NCBI RefSeq assembly: GCF_002101675.1
Contig: NZ_LQOY01000152.1
Location: 1-64,000, forward strand
From: Mycobacterium gordonae
GTDB taxonomy: Bacteria > Actinomycetota > Actinomycetes > Mycobacteriales > Mycobacteriaceae
Direction of reading: 5' to 3'
DNA length: 64,000 bases
Positions 36,730 through 45,727 of this stretch are shown here, piece by piece (within the stretch, counting starts at the first letter, position 1; every line of letters starts with the position of its first letter). Both the position numbers and the translations under genes were made by a program. The notes beneath the pieces were generated by a model that saw only the letters and a list, made by a program, of their open reading frames with translations, was not told the DNA's origin and ran no database searches.

Positions 36730-37743
36730 ATGTTGTCTGCGATACCTGTGATCGCGCTCACTGGGCATCTCGGCGCTGGCAAAACGACTTTGCTCAATCA
36801 CCTCCTGCGGAGCCCGGGTACCCGAATTGGAGTCGTGGTCAACGACTTCGGTGAACTCAACGTCGACGCTGGGCTGGTGGCCGGCCAGATCGACGAGCCG
36901 GCCTCGATCGCTGGAGGCTGCATCTGCTGCCTGCCCGACGAGGGTGGGTTGGACGACGCGATTGCCAAGCTGGCGGATCCCGCTCGTCGCCTCGACGCCA
37001 TCATCGTCGAGGCCAGTGGGCTGGCCGATCCGGTCTCGATCGCGCGGATCATCGGCTTCAGCAAGTTGTCCGGGGTCCGAAGCGGCGGTCTGGTCGATGT
37101 CGTGGACGCTGTCAACCACTTTGACACCGTCGACCGCAGCGAACTGCCCCCGGTGCGCTACGGCGTGGCATCGCTGGTGGTGGTGAACAAGCTCGACCAG
37201 ATTCCAGAGGATGAGCGTCCGGTTGTGCTGCAACGCGTCAAAGAGCGGGTGGCGCAACGGAACTCGCGGGTCGAGGTGGTGGGCACCACGGGTGGCCGGA
37301 TCGATCCCGCCTTGCTGTTCGACCCGTTGGACTCACCCGAGGAAGTCGGACAGCTCTCGTTTCGGGAGTTGTTGTTCGACGCGCAAACCCACGACCACGT
37401 TCACGCCGATGCCGTCACCGTCACAAGTACCGGTGGTGTCGACCCGGACGCCCTATTTGACCTGCTCGAGGAGCCTCCACCTGGCGTTTTTCGGCTGAAA
37501 GGCATGGTGGCGGTCCGGCAGGCGCGGTCCACCCGAACCTATGTCGTCAATCTGGTCGGCAGTGCCATCCATATTGCGAAGGCACCGCCGCGGGCCGTCG
37601 GGAATGCTCTGGTGGCGATCGGCATGCATCTTGAGGTCGCCGCCGTTCGCGCCGAACTGGTCCGGGCATTGCAGCCCGTCACCGCCCCGGCTTCGGCGGC
37701 GGCCCTGCGGCGGCTGCAGCGATACGGTCGGCTCAGCTGCTGA
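36730..37743 (+). CDS. COG0523 (CobW/YjiA/ZNG1-type) metal-chaperone GTPase
   Basis: A 337-residue G3E GTPase. The P-loop is GHLGAGKTT (12-20), the metal-binding motif CICC is at Cys64, Cys66 and Cys67, and the NKLD base-specificity motif is VVVNKLDQ. A histidine-containing linker (THDHVHAD) follows, then the CobW C-terminal domain (about 240-330). The family hands zinc, cobalt or other metals to enzymes on GTP hydrolysis. The ATG at 36730 puts the P-loop near the N-terminus. No Zur-type site was identified. It is divergent from pntA. Confidence 0.9.
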   Translation: MLSAIPVIALTGHLGAGKTTLLNHLLRSPGTRIGVVVNDFGELNVDAGLVAGQIDEPASIAGGCICCLPDEGGLDDAIAKLADPARRLDAIIVEASGLADPVSIARIIGFSKLSGVRSGGLVDVVDAVNHFDTVDRSELPPVRYGVASLVVVNKLDQIPEDERPVVLQRVKERVAQRNSRVEVVGTTGGRIDPALLFDPLDSPEEVGQLSFRELLFDAQTHDHVHADAVTVTSTGGVDPDALFDLLEEPPPGVFRLKGMVAVRQARSTRTYVVNLVGSAIHIAKAPPRAVGNALVAIGMHLEVAAVRAELVRALQPVTAPASAAALRRLQRYGRLSC

Positions 37744-37779
37744 GCCCGGCCGAGAAGTGATCGGGCAAGATACGGTGCG

Positions 37780-38607
37780 ATGTCATCCTCTCTCGTCGAC
37801 GTGCTTGCCACCATGGAGCTCGACCGCGTCGAACCGTGGCTCTTCGCCGGGCGGCAACTGCCCGCCCCGCACAACCACATCCTCGGTGGGCACATCTCGG
37901 CTCAGGCGTTGTTGGCGGCGTCGTACACCGCGCCCGGCCGCGCCCCGCACAGCGTGCACACGTATTTTCTGCGCTCCGGTGACGCCCGCCGCCCAGTGGA
38001 CTTCGAGGTCGTGAATCTACAAGAGGGAAGGACATTTTCAGCGCGTCGGGTGACCGCGCGCCAGGGCGGCAAGATTTTGATGGAGGCGATGTCGTCGTTC
38101 AAGATTGCCGATCCGGTTGCCGCTGCGGTCGTTTACCAGCCGCCGGTCCCGACAGCGCCCGCGCCGGAGACCTTGCCCTGGGTGGCACCGCACCTCGCCG
38201 AGTCCGACGAGAGTACGCAGGGGCGGTGGGCGAGCCTGCGCTGGTTCGAGCGCCGCGTCATCGACAGCGAGAGTGAGCCTCCGGCAAGGTCGGCGATGTG
38301 GTGGCGGCCGGACGGTGAGGTGCCCGACGATCCGGTGCTCACGGCGAGCCTGATCGCCTACCTGTCAGCGGTGACGTTGACAGAGCCGGCCTTTGCCGCA
38401 CACGGGGGAGTTGGTGAATCCTCGCAGCGCGACCACTCGGTATGGTTTCACTCACCCGCTGTCCTGTCGGATTGGCTTCTGTTCCAACGGTCTTCGCCCA
38501 GCAGCGCCGATTCCCTCGCGCTGGCGAGCGGCACGATGTTCAACCGCAACGGGGACTTGGTATGCACGGTATGCCAGGAGATGTACTTTCCGCCGCCGCG
38601 CGCTTAG
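37780..38607 (+). CDS. tesB: acyl-CoA thioesterase II (TesB)
   Basis: A 275-residue TesB with two hotdog domains (about 20-110 and 150-270). HILGGHISAQALLAASYTA opens the first hotdog helix. The catalytic Asp/Thr/Gln triad is likely in TASLIAYLSAVTL and HSVWFHSP of the second half. It hydrolyses medium- and long-chain acyl-CoA, perhaps to spare CoA in beta-oxidation. It lies 36 bases after the GTPase gene on the same strand; its stop overlaps by 4 bases that of the convergent unknown gene. Confidence 0.92.
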   Translation: MSSSLVDVLATMELDRVEPWLFAGRQLPAPHNHILGGHISAQALLAASYTAPGRAPHSVHTYFLRSGDARRPVDFEVVNLQEGRTFSARRVTARQGGKILMEAMSSFKIADPVAAAVVYQPPVPTAPAPETLPWVAPHLAESDESTQGRWASLRWFERRVIDSESEPPARSAMWWRPDGEVPDDPVLTASLIAYLSAVTLTEPAFAAHGGVGESSQRDHSVWFHSPAVLSDWLLFQRSSPSSADSLALASGTMFNRNGDLVCTVCQEMYFPPPRA

Positions 38608-39515
38608 GAAGTCAGAATTGTCACCTGCGCGGGAACATTCTGCACGCTGGTGGTGAACCGATCGAACTCGTCTGTGTTGAGTGCGTCGCCGGAGAGGACA
38701 AGGTCGATCTTCGGCATGTTCCCGGCCGCACCGACCCGCACATCGACGACGGGGCGGAAAGTTTCGGCCAGCGTCACAACCTCGTTGGTGATCTGGGTGA
38801 CGTTGACTGAGCCTTGCCGAAGCGCCCTGACCGATTGCCTTTCGATATGCGCCCGGGTGAGCAACGGCGGCCAGTTCAAGATTTCGGCCCCTGCCGCCAA
38901 GAACTCTTCGCACCACAACGTTCCAACTCGACCTGACCAACCAGGCAGTGCCATGGGGTTATCGGTGCGCGAATTGCGCAGTGCGGCTTCGATTAAGGGG
39001 CCAAGGACATCGCCGAACACTGCGGCGTATTGCGACTCGACGTCCGCTGCGGGTAACAGCCAGGGCTCCACCGCACGCGTCAGGTCGCCCTCGCCGCCAC
39101 GTTCGCAGGCCGCAAGGTACTGTCCGACAGCCAGCGGCGCCACGGGGCGGCTGACAACCCCGGCACGTTGGAGGGCGGTGGCGCCCTCCTGCGTATTCCG
39201 CCGTGCTTCCACCTCGCGGAGGTCAGTGGAGCACGACGCCACCCGACGATAGTCGGACGCCATCTGGGCCAAGAAAAGCTGAGACGTCATCGCCGGGTTC
39301 GCGCGCTCTTGCATCAGCGTTCGCGAGGGCAGCAGGGGCTGGGAGAAACGATCAACGCGGTCCAGCTGACCTTCCCAGGCAAGGGCTGCGGCCGAAACGA
39401 TGCGAACCATCTCCGATTCCCGTGGGTCGCGCGTCGATGGCGGGTCTTTGACCATTCCGGCGCGCAATCTGCGTACCTCGTCCTGAAGCGTTCGCTGGCT
39501 GTGCTCCGGCGTCAT
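38604..39515 (-). CDS. unknown protein paired with a phosphorylase-fold protein
   Basis: A 303-residue soluble protein that I cannot assign to a family. The first 200 residues are mostly helical with many charged heptads (LQDEVRRLRAGMVKDPPS, DYRRVASCSTDLREVEARRN). The last 70 form an alternating pattern (VTQITNEVVTLAETFRPVVDVRVG, IDLVLSGDALNTDEFDRF) that looks alpha/beta. There is no signal peptide or transmembrane helix. It starts directly after the stop of the phosphorylase-like gene (TGA then ATG, no gap), so the two must be translated together. A paired effector/sensor module is possible but unproven. Confidence 0.7.
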   Translation of the reverse strand: MTPEHSQRTLQDEVRRLRAGMVKDPPSTRDPRESEMVRIVSAAALAWEGQLDRVDRFSQPLLPSRTLMQERANPAMTSQLFLAQMASDYRRVASCSTDLREVEARRNTQEGATALQRAGVVSRPVAPLAVGQYLAACERGGEGDLTRAVEPWLLPAADVESQYAAVFGDVLGPLIEAALRNSRTDNPMALPGWSGRVGTLWCEEFLAAGAEILNWPPLLTRAHIERQSVRALRQGSVNVTQITNEVVTLAETFRPVVDVRVGAAGNMPKIDLVLSGDALNTDEFDRFTTSVQNVPAQVTILTS

Positions 39516-40421
39516 TCAGATTCCCAGGATAGTGGCTACCGCGGCGGCGAGATCGGCCAAACCCGTTCTGAGGAAACCGAGTTGGTCTTGCTCGGATTGA
39601 TACGCTTTGTTAGTCAACGCATCTGACGCGACGCGCAAGACTAGGACGCGTTCACACAGGCCCAACGAGCGCATCGCGGAGGCGATGCCGAATGACTCCA
39701 TGTCGACGAGGATCGGCTTCGTCGCCATCTGAGAGTGGAGGGCAAGTGCCAGTGAATACGTCCAGTTCTCTTTGGCGAAGACGGGAGCGCCCGATGGCGA
39801 GTTCAGCGGCGCGGGTGCGACACCCGGCGAAATCTTGATCACCTTGTCAGTGGCGAGAACATGGGCGTCGCGAACGTCGAGCCCCCACACCGAACCGGGG
39901 GCGCCTGCTGACCCGGCTCGCAACTCGATTGCCTCAAGCGGAGCCTGTTCGCTGGGTTGGGTGGGGACGATCCATTTGTTCTGCAGCTGAACGACTTCAC
40001 CATCTGCGGAGGGAGCCACCACCCCCAAGGACAGGTAGGACACCCGCTCGGCCCGGAATACCTGGCCGACCAGATCAGGATCGACTGTCCCGCAGCACCC
40101 GTAGAAGACGTAGTAGTCGGCCCGGTTCTCCCGGGTGGAGCGGCTGAGCGCCGCCGCAGCAACAACATTCCCTTGGGCGCTGAGCGCATGGTGCTCCAGC
40201 CTCGCCGTCCGGCCATCAGACAGGCAGCCCTCCAGAGCCTGGTCGCCCGGTTTCGCCGGTGCCCAGACGGTCGGCCCGAAAGCCGGTAGGTCGACGCACA
40301 AGCGTGCCAGCAACTCCGTCACGGCCGTCGCTTCGTTCTTGGTGAAGGTGAAAATAGCCACCGTCACATCCGCCACGGCGTCATCGTAAACCCGCGCGAA
40401 GGGGTATTTGCCGGTGAACAT
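39516..40421 (-). CDS. nucleoside phosphorylase / MTA-SAH nucleosidase superfamily protein
   Basis: A 301-residue protein with a PNP/UDP-like fold. The clearest evidence is near 240-270: ILVDMESFGIASAMRSLG followed by VLVLRVASDA, the substrate-binding DMES/A and the catalytic Asp of the family. FTFTKNEATAVTELLARL at the N-terminus and YVFYGCCGTVDPDLVGQVF fit the first and second strands (GxCG loop). Housekeeping enzymes are about 230-270 residues and act on adenosine derivatives; this one is longer and diverged. Phosphorylase domains also occur as effectors in bacterial immune systems. It shares an operon with the unknown gene downstream. Confidence 0.75.
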   Translation of the reverse strand: MFTGKYPFARVYDDAVADVTVAIFTFTKNEATAVTELLARLCVDLPAFGPTVWAPAKPGDQALEGCLSDGRTARLEHHALSAQGNVVAAAALSRSTRENRADYYVFYGCCGTVDPDLVGQVFRAERVSYLSLGVVAPSADGEVVQLQNKWIVPTQPSEQAPLEAIELRAGSAGAPGSVWGLDVRDAHVLATDKVIKISPGVAPAPLNSPSGAPVFAKENWTYSLALALHSQMATKPILVDMESFGIASAMRSLGLCERVLVLRVASDALTNKAYQSEQDQLGFLRTGLADLAAAVATILGI

Positions 40422-40492
40422 CTGGGTCTAATCTGGATTCGACAAGCTTCAATAATCCGATCGGCAGCGGAAAGGAAAAGGGGGCGGTCGAA

Positions 40493-40858
40493 TTGGCCAT
40501 TCGCTCGATAGCTGCGTCGACGCTGGTGCTCGCGGCCTGCGCGGTGCCCTTCGCTCCGACGGCTCAAGCCGACATCCGCATTCTTCCCGTTCCCGAGCTG
40601 CCATGCGATCTGCCCGTCTCGAGTGGCTTGATCATCTGGCAGCACGCACCGGGAGTGCCGGACCGTTCACGGTTTGCCAATCCGGCGGACCTCTACAACT
40701 GCCGGCCCACACTCGACACCTGGCGCGCCGGGGAGCCGACCGGCCCAGGTTACTGCTCCAAGATCGCCTGGTCGGCAGACAATCCTGGTTACGTCCCGAG
40801 CGTCACGCCGGCGGCTCCGTTGAAGAAAGTCATCGACCAGGTGGGTGACTGCTCGTAG
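40493..40858 (+). CDS. small secreted cysteine protein
   Basis: A 121-residue exported protein. The signal peptide is about 1-27 (MAIRSIAASTLVLAACAVPF, cleavage after AQA). The mature part is about 94 residues with four cysteines (in LPCDLP, YNCRP, GYCSK and GDCS), which suggests two disulfides. No enzymatic motif is seen. The TTG at 40493 is preceded by a purine-rich GGAAAGGAAAAGG stretch and is the only start that yields the full signal peptide. It is divergent from the phosphorylase-like gene, 71 bases away. The family is probably mycobacterium-restricted. Confidence 0.75.
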   Translation: MAIRSIAASTLVLAACAVPFAPTAQADIRILPVPELPCDLPVSSGLIIWQHAPGVPDRSRFANPADLYNCRPTLDTWRAGEPTGPGYCSKIAWSADNPGYVPSVTPAAPLKKVIDQVGDCS

Positions 40859-40935
40859 CTGCGCCCGTCGGCAGCCATTACCGGCGTCGCCGTTAAGCCG
40901 CCGACACCGCGGATCGGGCGCACAGTACCTGGGGG

Positions 40936-43701
40936 TTACCGGGGCTCGAGCTGGCGCCCGCGTCGAGGTTGCGAACCGATCCACCTCGCCCCCGAGCCGT
41001 TCGGCCAGCGCAACCACTTGTTGATGCCGACGATGGTGCTGACGGCGATCGCGACGGCAAAGATGCGCAACCAGGCTGCCGGGCCGATCGGGGCCGTGCC
41101 GAAGACCGCATTCATCGGCGGCAGGTAGGTGAAGGCGAGCTGTGCGATGGCCTGCGCGGTGACACCGAAGATGATCCAGCGGTTGGAAAACAGGCCAATC
41201 CGCCAAGCGGACCGGGTCAACGACCGGCAGCTGAACAGATAGAAGGCCTCGACCACGACGAACAAATTGACGGCCGCGGTGCGCGCCGCGTGCAAGCCGG
41301 CGCCGTTGCCGAGCTCCCATTCGAACAACCACCACGTGCTGGCGACCAGCGGTATCGAGACCAGGAAGATCCGTCCGACAAGCGCGCGCGTCAACAGCGG
41401 TTGGCGGGGTTCGCGCGGCGGGCGGTTCATGACCCCGACCTCCTTGGGTTCGAAGGCGAGCATTAACCCCAGCGCGATGGCGGTGGTCATGTTGATCCAG
41501 AGAATCTGGGTGGGCAAAATTGGCAGGGCTGTGCCGAACGCGATGGCCGCGACTATGACTAGCCCTTCGCCCAGGTTCGTGGGCAGGGTCCACGCGATGA
41601 ACTTCGTGAGGTTGTCGAACACCCCGCGGCCCTCTTCCACGGCAGCCTCGATCGTGGCGAAGTCGTCGTCGGTCAGCACCATGTCAGCGGCATCCTTGGC
41701 CACCTCGGTGCCGCCCTTGCCCATGGCCACCCCGATGTCGGCTTGCCGTAGTGCCGGCGCGTCGTTGACGCCGTCACCGGTCATCGCCACGATGTGCCCC
41801 CTGGCCTGCAGGGCCTCGACCAACCACAGCTTCTGCTCGGGTGTGACCCGCGCAAACACGCTGGCCCGCTCCACCGCCTCGGGATAGTCTTCCGGCTCCA
41901 GCGCATCGAGATCGGAACCGGTGAGCACTGCGCCGGGTGCGAGATCACCCTCTGGAATCAACCCCACCTTGGCTGCGATTGAGGCTGCGGTGCTTGCATG
42001 ATCGCCGGTGATCATCTTGACCGAGATGCCCGCCGCGTGACAGGCCGTTACCGCCGATGCCGCGGCCACTCGCGGCGGATCGAGCATCGCCTGCAAACCG
42101 GTCAACGTCAGCGAGTTCACGACTCCGTCGTCGAAGTGTTGGAGCTCGCTTGCAATTGCTGCTGCCGTGGCCAGCACTCGCAGCCCTCGGCAGGACAGCC
42201 GCTCGGCCACCCGTCTGACCTCGGCGTGGTCCAGCGGTCGCAGCTGACCGTCGGAAACCATTTGAGTGCTGCAGAGCTCGAGCGTCCGTTCCACCGAGCC
42301 CTTGACCAGCACAACGTGGTTGTCGCTGCCGTCGCGGTGCAGCGTTGCCATGTACTGGCGTTCGGAGCTGAACGGAATCGCGGCAATCCTGGGCAGACTC
42401 GCGGCGAGCCGGTCATGCTCGAGGCCGGCCTTGCCCGCGGCGACCAGCATCGCGCCCTCGGTCGGATCACCGATGATGCCCCACCGCGGGCCGTCTTGGG
42501 TGAGCGCGGCGTCGCTACAGCAGATGCCCGCCAGCAGCGACCAGCGCAGCGCCGCGTCGGCGTCTACGTCGGCCGGTGTCCCGTCGCGGTCGAGCAGGAC
42601 TCCTTGTGGGTTGTAACCGGCTCCGGTCACTTCTACCATGCCGTCCGGCGTCCAGATCACCTGCACGGTCATCTGGTTCTCGGTCAGTGTCCCAGTCTTG
42701 TCAGCGCAGATCACGGTGGTACTACCCAGCGTCTCCACTGCAGGAAGACGTCGAATGACGGCGCGGCGCTTCGCCATTCGGGCCACGCCGATCGCCAGCG
42801 TGATGGTGACGGCGGCGGGCAGGCCTTCAGGAATCGCCCCGACCGCGAGTGCGATCGCGGCGGTGAAGGTCTCGACGGCGTCCTGCTGGCGTAGCAGGCC
42901 AACGGCGAAGGTGACCGCGGCCAACCCCAGTATGGCAATGGTCAGAATGTGGCTGAAGCGCGCCAGCTTCGCGGTCAGCGGTGTATCAAGGACTTCTGCC
43001 GCGCCGACGAGGCGATGGATTTCCCCCACCTCGGTTTCGGCGCCCGTCGCGACGACAACGCCAACGCCGCTGCCCGCAGTCACCAAACTGCCCGAATATG
43101 CCATGTTGCGGCGATCAACAACCGGCGTCGCTTCGGGCAGGACGATTTCGTCCTTGAGCACGGGTGCCGATTCCCCGGTAAGTGCCGACTCGTTGATGCT
43201 GAGCTCGGTTTCGCGCACCAGTCGCAAGTCGGCCGGCACCTTGTCGCCGGCTTCGAGCACCACCAGATCTCCTGGGACCAGCTCGCTTGACGGCACGGGG
43301 CGTTCGCGGCCGTCGCGCAGCACCTTCGCCTGCGTCTGCACCATGGAACGGAGGCTTTCCAGCGCCGCCTCGGCCTTGGACTCCTGAATGAATCCGACTA
43401 TGGCATTGATCAGCACCACGCCGAAGATGACAGCGGAGTCGATGAACTCATGCAGGGCGGCAGTAATCACGCCCGCGACCACCAGAACATAGATGAGCGG
43501 GTGGTGCACCTGACGCACGATGCGCATCAGCAGGCTCGCCCCGGCGACGGCCGGCAAGGTGTTGGGTCCGAACCGGGCGAGTCGTTCGGACGCCTCGACG
43601 TTGGACAGGCCGCCGTGTAGGTCGGTTTCCAGCAGCAGGACCACCTCGTGCGCTGGCAGACCATGGTGTTGAGCCGTCGTAGTCGACACTGAATCCGGCA
43701 A
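40936..43701 (-). CDS. ctpF: P-type cation-transporting ATPase CtpF
   Basis: A 921-residue P2A-type (SERCA-like) ATPase in the plasma membrane, close to Rv1997 (CtpF, 905 residues), which belongs to the DosR regulon and exports Ca2+. Motifs: actuator TGES, phosphorylation CADKTGTLTENQ, nucleotide-binding KGSVER, hinge TGDGVNDAPAL, and the ion-site IPEGLP in TM4. The N-terminus keeps HGLPAHEVVLLLE. Ten transmembrane helices are expected. The C-terminal 40 residues differ and end in a basic tail. DosR-like dyads lie 68-110 bases upstream. Confidence 0.93.
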   Translation of the reverse strand: MPDSVSTTTAQHHGLPAHEVVLLLETDLHGGLSNVEASERLARFGPNTLPAVAGASLLMRIVRQVHHPLIYVLVVAGVITAALHEFIDSAVIFGVVLINAIVGFIQESKAEAALESLRSMVQTQAKVLRDGRERPVPSSELVPGDLVVLEAGDKVPADLRLVRETELSINESALTGESAPVLKDEIVLPEATPVVDRRNMAYSGSLVTAGSGVGVVVATGAETEVGEIHRLVGAAEVLDTPLTAKLARFSHILTIAILGLAAVTFAVGLLRQQDAVETFTAAIALAVGAIPEGLPAAVTITLAIGVARMAKRRAVIRRLPAVETLGSTTVICADKTGTLTENQMTVQVIWTPDGMVEVTGAGYNPQGVLLDRDGTPADVDADAALRWSLLAGICCSDAALTQDGPRWGIIGDPTEGAMLVAAGKAGLEHDRLAASLPRIAAIPFSSERQYMATLHRDGSDNHVVLVKGSVERTLELCSTQMVSDGQLRPLDHAEVRRVAERLSCRGLRVLATAAAIASELQHFDDGVVNSLTLTGLQAMLDPPRVAAASAVTACHAAGISVKMITGDHASTAASIAAKVGLIPEGDLAPGAVLTGSDLDALEPEDYPEAVERASVFARVTPEQKLWLVEALQARGHIVAMTGDGVNDAPALRQADIGVAMGKGGTEVAKDAADMVLTDDDFATIEAAVEEGRGVFDNLTKFIAWTLPTNLGEGLVIVAAIAFGTALPILPTQILWINMTTAIALGLMLAFEPKEVGVMNRPPREPRQPLLTRALVGRIFLVSIPLVASTWWLFEWELGNGAGLHAARTAAVNLFVVVEAFYLFSCRSLTRSAWRIGLFSNRWIIFGVTAQAIAQLAFTYLPPMNAVFGTAPIGPAAWLRIFAVAIAVSTIVGINKWLRWPNGSGARWIGSQPRRGRQLEPR

Positions 43702-43768
43702 GGATCACCCCCCGTTTCTGCGGATCCCGATTGCCGCTCTCCACGTTGCCTGACTCGCGGCCGCGTTG

Positions 43769-43810
43769 TTAGGGGCCTAGGTCACCCTCCGATGGGCCTC
43801 GTTGGGTGTG
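43769..43810. promoter_or_regulatory. DosR-like boxes upstream of ctpF
   Basis: TTAGGGGCCTAGGTCACCCT (43769-43788) matches the DosR consensus at 13 of 20 positions. A second site starting at 43791 shares only the GGGxCT half, but its centre is 22 bases away, the usual spacing. They lie 68-110 bases upstream of the ctpF start in a 204-base gap after the SulP gene. In M. tuberculosis ctpF is DosR-controlled, which supports the call. Confidence 0.55.
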
Positions 43811-43905
43811 AACGGAATTCTTGTCTTTCGGGCGATGGTGGTCGGAAGAGGCGGGGGAGCCGCGGGCTCCGAGTGTGAACCGATCAGATCGGCTGCCTCG
43901 GTTCC

Positions 43906-45390
43906 CTAGGCGGTCGCTTCGGGCGTTTCGTCTTCGGTGAGGTCATCCATCGCTTGGCGCGCGCGGCGGCCCGTGTGCACGCCACCGTGGATATGGACGG
44001 TTCCTCCAGTCGCCTGATGTCGTCGTTGCCAGTCGGCAATCGCCTGATGAGCGGCGTGGTCGAGGTAAATGACCGACATGGTGACCGTGACGGTCGCGCC
44101 CTCGGGGATGGAGGCCAGCACCTCGGTCAGCCGGGGTAGGGACAGGAATGTGCATGCGCCCTCGACGTCTACGTGCCACTCGTCGCCATCGGGTTCGGCA
44201 TGGATCCTGAACCACATCACCCGCCATGCCGTCAATGCGATGGCCAAAGCGAGTCCGATCAGCACGCCCTGCATGAGGTTGAGGAAGACCACACCGACGA
44301 CGGTGACCACGTAGACCGCCAGGTCGCCATTGCGCATGGCGTTTTCGATATGGGCCGGCTGCAGCAGTCTGATACCTACGAATACGAGCAGTCCGGCAAG
44401 GGCAGCGGACGGGATCTGCTGAATCAGACCGGAGAAGAACAGCGTGAAGACCAGGATCCACACGCTGTGCATCACTGTGGCGGCGCGGGTCCGGGCACCC
44501 GCTTGGACATTGGCGGAGCTACGCACGATCGCCGCGGCGACCGGAAGTCCGCCGATCATGCCGGACGTCATGTTTGCGACGCCCTGTCCGGCCAGTTCGC
44601 GATTGAAGTTGGTGGGCTTACCGTGGTGCATCCTGTCGATCGCGACGGCGCCCAGCAGGCTCTCGACGCTGGCGATGAAGGCCACCGTGACGATGCTGAT
44701 CGCCACAGTGCCCCAGTTCCCCTCGGGCAGGGCCGGCAACGCGACTGCATCCAGCGGCGAGCCGGTGAGCTTAATGCGGTCCAAGTCGAACGGGAAAATC
44801 ACGGAAACGACGGTTGCCACCACGATGGCCACGAGCGGGCCGGGGATTGCGGCCACTTTGCGCGGCGCCCAGCGCCAGGCGACCATGATCGCGATGACCA
44901 GGACGCCTAGAAACACTCCTGGCCGTTCTGCATTGGCAATCTGCCCCGGCAGTTCGACGATGTTGTCCCATGCCTTGCTGTGCGATTCACCGCCCAGCAG
45001 TACGTGCGTTTGTTGTAGTGCGATCGTGATGCCGATGCCGGCCAGCATCGCGTGCACGACGACGGGTGAGATCACCAGTACTGCCCGCGCAATCCGGCTG
45101 AGTCCGAGGATGAGTTGCAGGACGCCCGCGGCCACGGTGAACAAGCAGGTCACGCGCCAACCGAATTGCGAGACGAGACCGGCGGTGACGACCATCATGC
45201 CGTTGGCCGGACCACTGACCGCCAGCGGCGCGCCACCGATGAGTCCGACGACCAGCCCTCCCACGACGGCCGAGATCAGGCCGGAGAGCACCGGCGCACC
45301 CGAAGCGATCGCGATGCCGACCGAGAGGGGGAGTGCGATCAGAAACACCACCAGCGAGGCGGGCAGATCATGCTTCAGAACGGATCGCAC
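43906..45390 (-). CDS. SulP-family inorganic anion transporter
   Basis: A 494-residue SLC26/SulP transporter. About 12 transmembrane helices occupy residues 10-385. The family signature is the PLAVSGPANGMMVV stretch in TM3. The cytoplasmic STAS domain (about 395-475) holds VTVTMSVIYLDHAAHQAIADWQ, the anti-sigma-antagonist-like helix-loop. Substrates in the family are sulfate, bicarbonate or other anions; no carbonic anhydrase domain is fused, unlike Rv3273. The 337-base upstream region holds several strong repeats, so transcription is probably regulated. Confidence 0.92.
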   Translation of the reverse strand: MRSVLKHDLPASLVVFLIALPLSVGIAIASGAPVLSGLISAVVGGLVVGLIGGAPLAVSGPANGMMVVTAGLVSQFGWRVTCLFTVAAGVLQLILGLSRIARAVLVISPVVVHAMLAGIGITIALQQTHVLLGGESHSKAWDNIVELPGQIANAERPGVFLGVLVIAIMVAWRWAPRKVAAIPGPLVAIVVATVVSVIFPFDLDRIKLTGSPLDAVALPALPEGNWGTVAISIVTVAFIASVESLLGAVAIDRMHHGKPTNFNRELAGQGVANMTSGMIGGLPVAAAIVRSSANVQAGARTRAATVMHSVWILVFTLFFSGLIQQIPSAALAGLLVFVGIRLLQPAHIENAMRNGDLAVYVVTVVGVVFLNLMQGVLIGLALAIALTAWRVMWFRIHAEPDGDEWHVDVEGACTFLSLPRLTEVLASIPEGATVTVTMSVIYLDHAAHQAIADWQRRHQATGGTVHIHGGVHTGRRARQAMDDLTEDETPEATA

Positions 45391-45727
45391 GCGGTCGCTC
45401 CGTGATATCTGTGATCCCTGGCTGCTGGTCTTATCGCTGGGCCGTTCGATGTGCTGAATTGGTCGCTCCTTTGCTCCGTCGTCGCTCCGTCACAATGCTC
45501 GGCTGAGGAGCGTCCCGGTATCGCAACCACCGTGTGCCGATTGCGCCTGCGCAGCTCGTTCGCGCACAAACACAAACCAAGCGGACGTCACTGGCCGCTT
45601 GGCTACTAGGCGAGGGGAACGCTTGGCTAATAGCCAGAGTTATATGAGCGGCGCAGGTGGTCAAGCGGTCGAGCCAGGCGCATGAGATACGCAAATTTTT
45701 CCGAGCGGGGTGGCTGCTGTCAGCCAC
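45391..45727. promoter_or_regulatory. SulP upstream region with nested repeats
   Basis: This 337-base gap holds no gene. It contains CCAAGCGG (45577-45584) facing CCGCTTGG (45595-45602), a perfect 8-base inverted repeat with a 10-base spacer. CGCTTGGCTACTAG (45596-45609) is repeated as CGCTTGGCTAATAG (45620-45633) 24 bases on. TGGCTA-A-TAGCCA (45624-45636) is a perfect dyad. The cluster looks like a multi-site operator for the SulP gene; no adjacent regulator gene is present. Confidence 0.6.

Noticed and set aside
41998-43387. Long plus-strand frames opposite ctpF
   Set aside because: The minus strand carries every P-type ATPase motif, and the plus-strand frames are compositional shadows.
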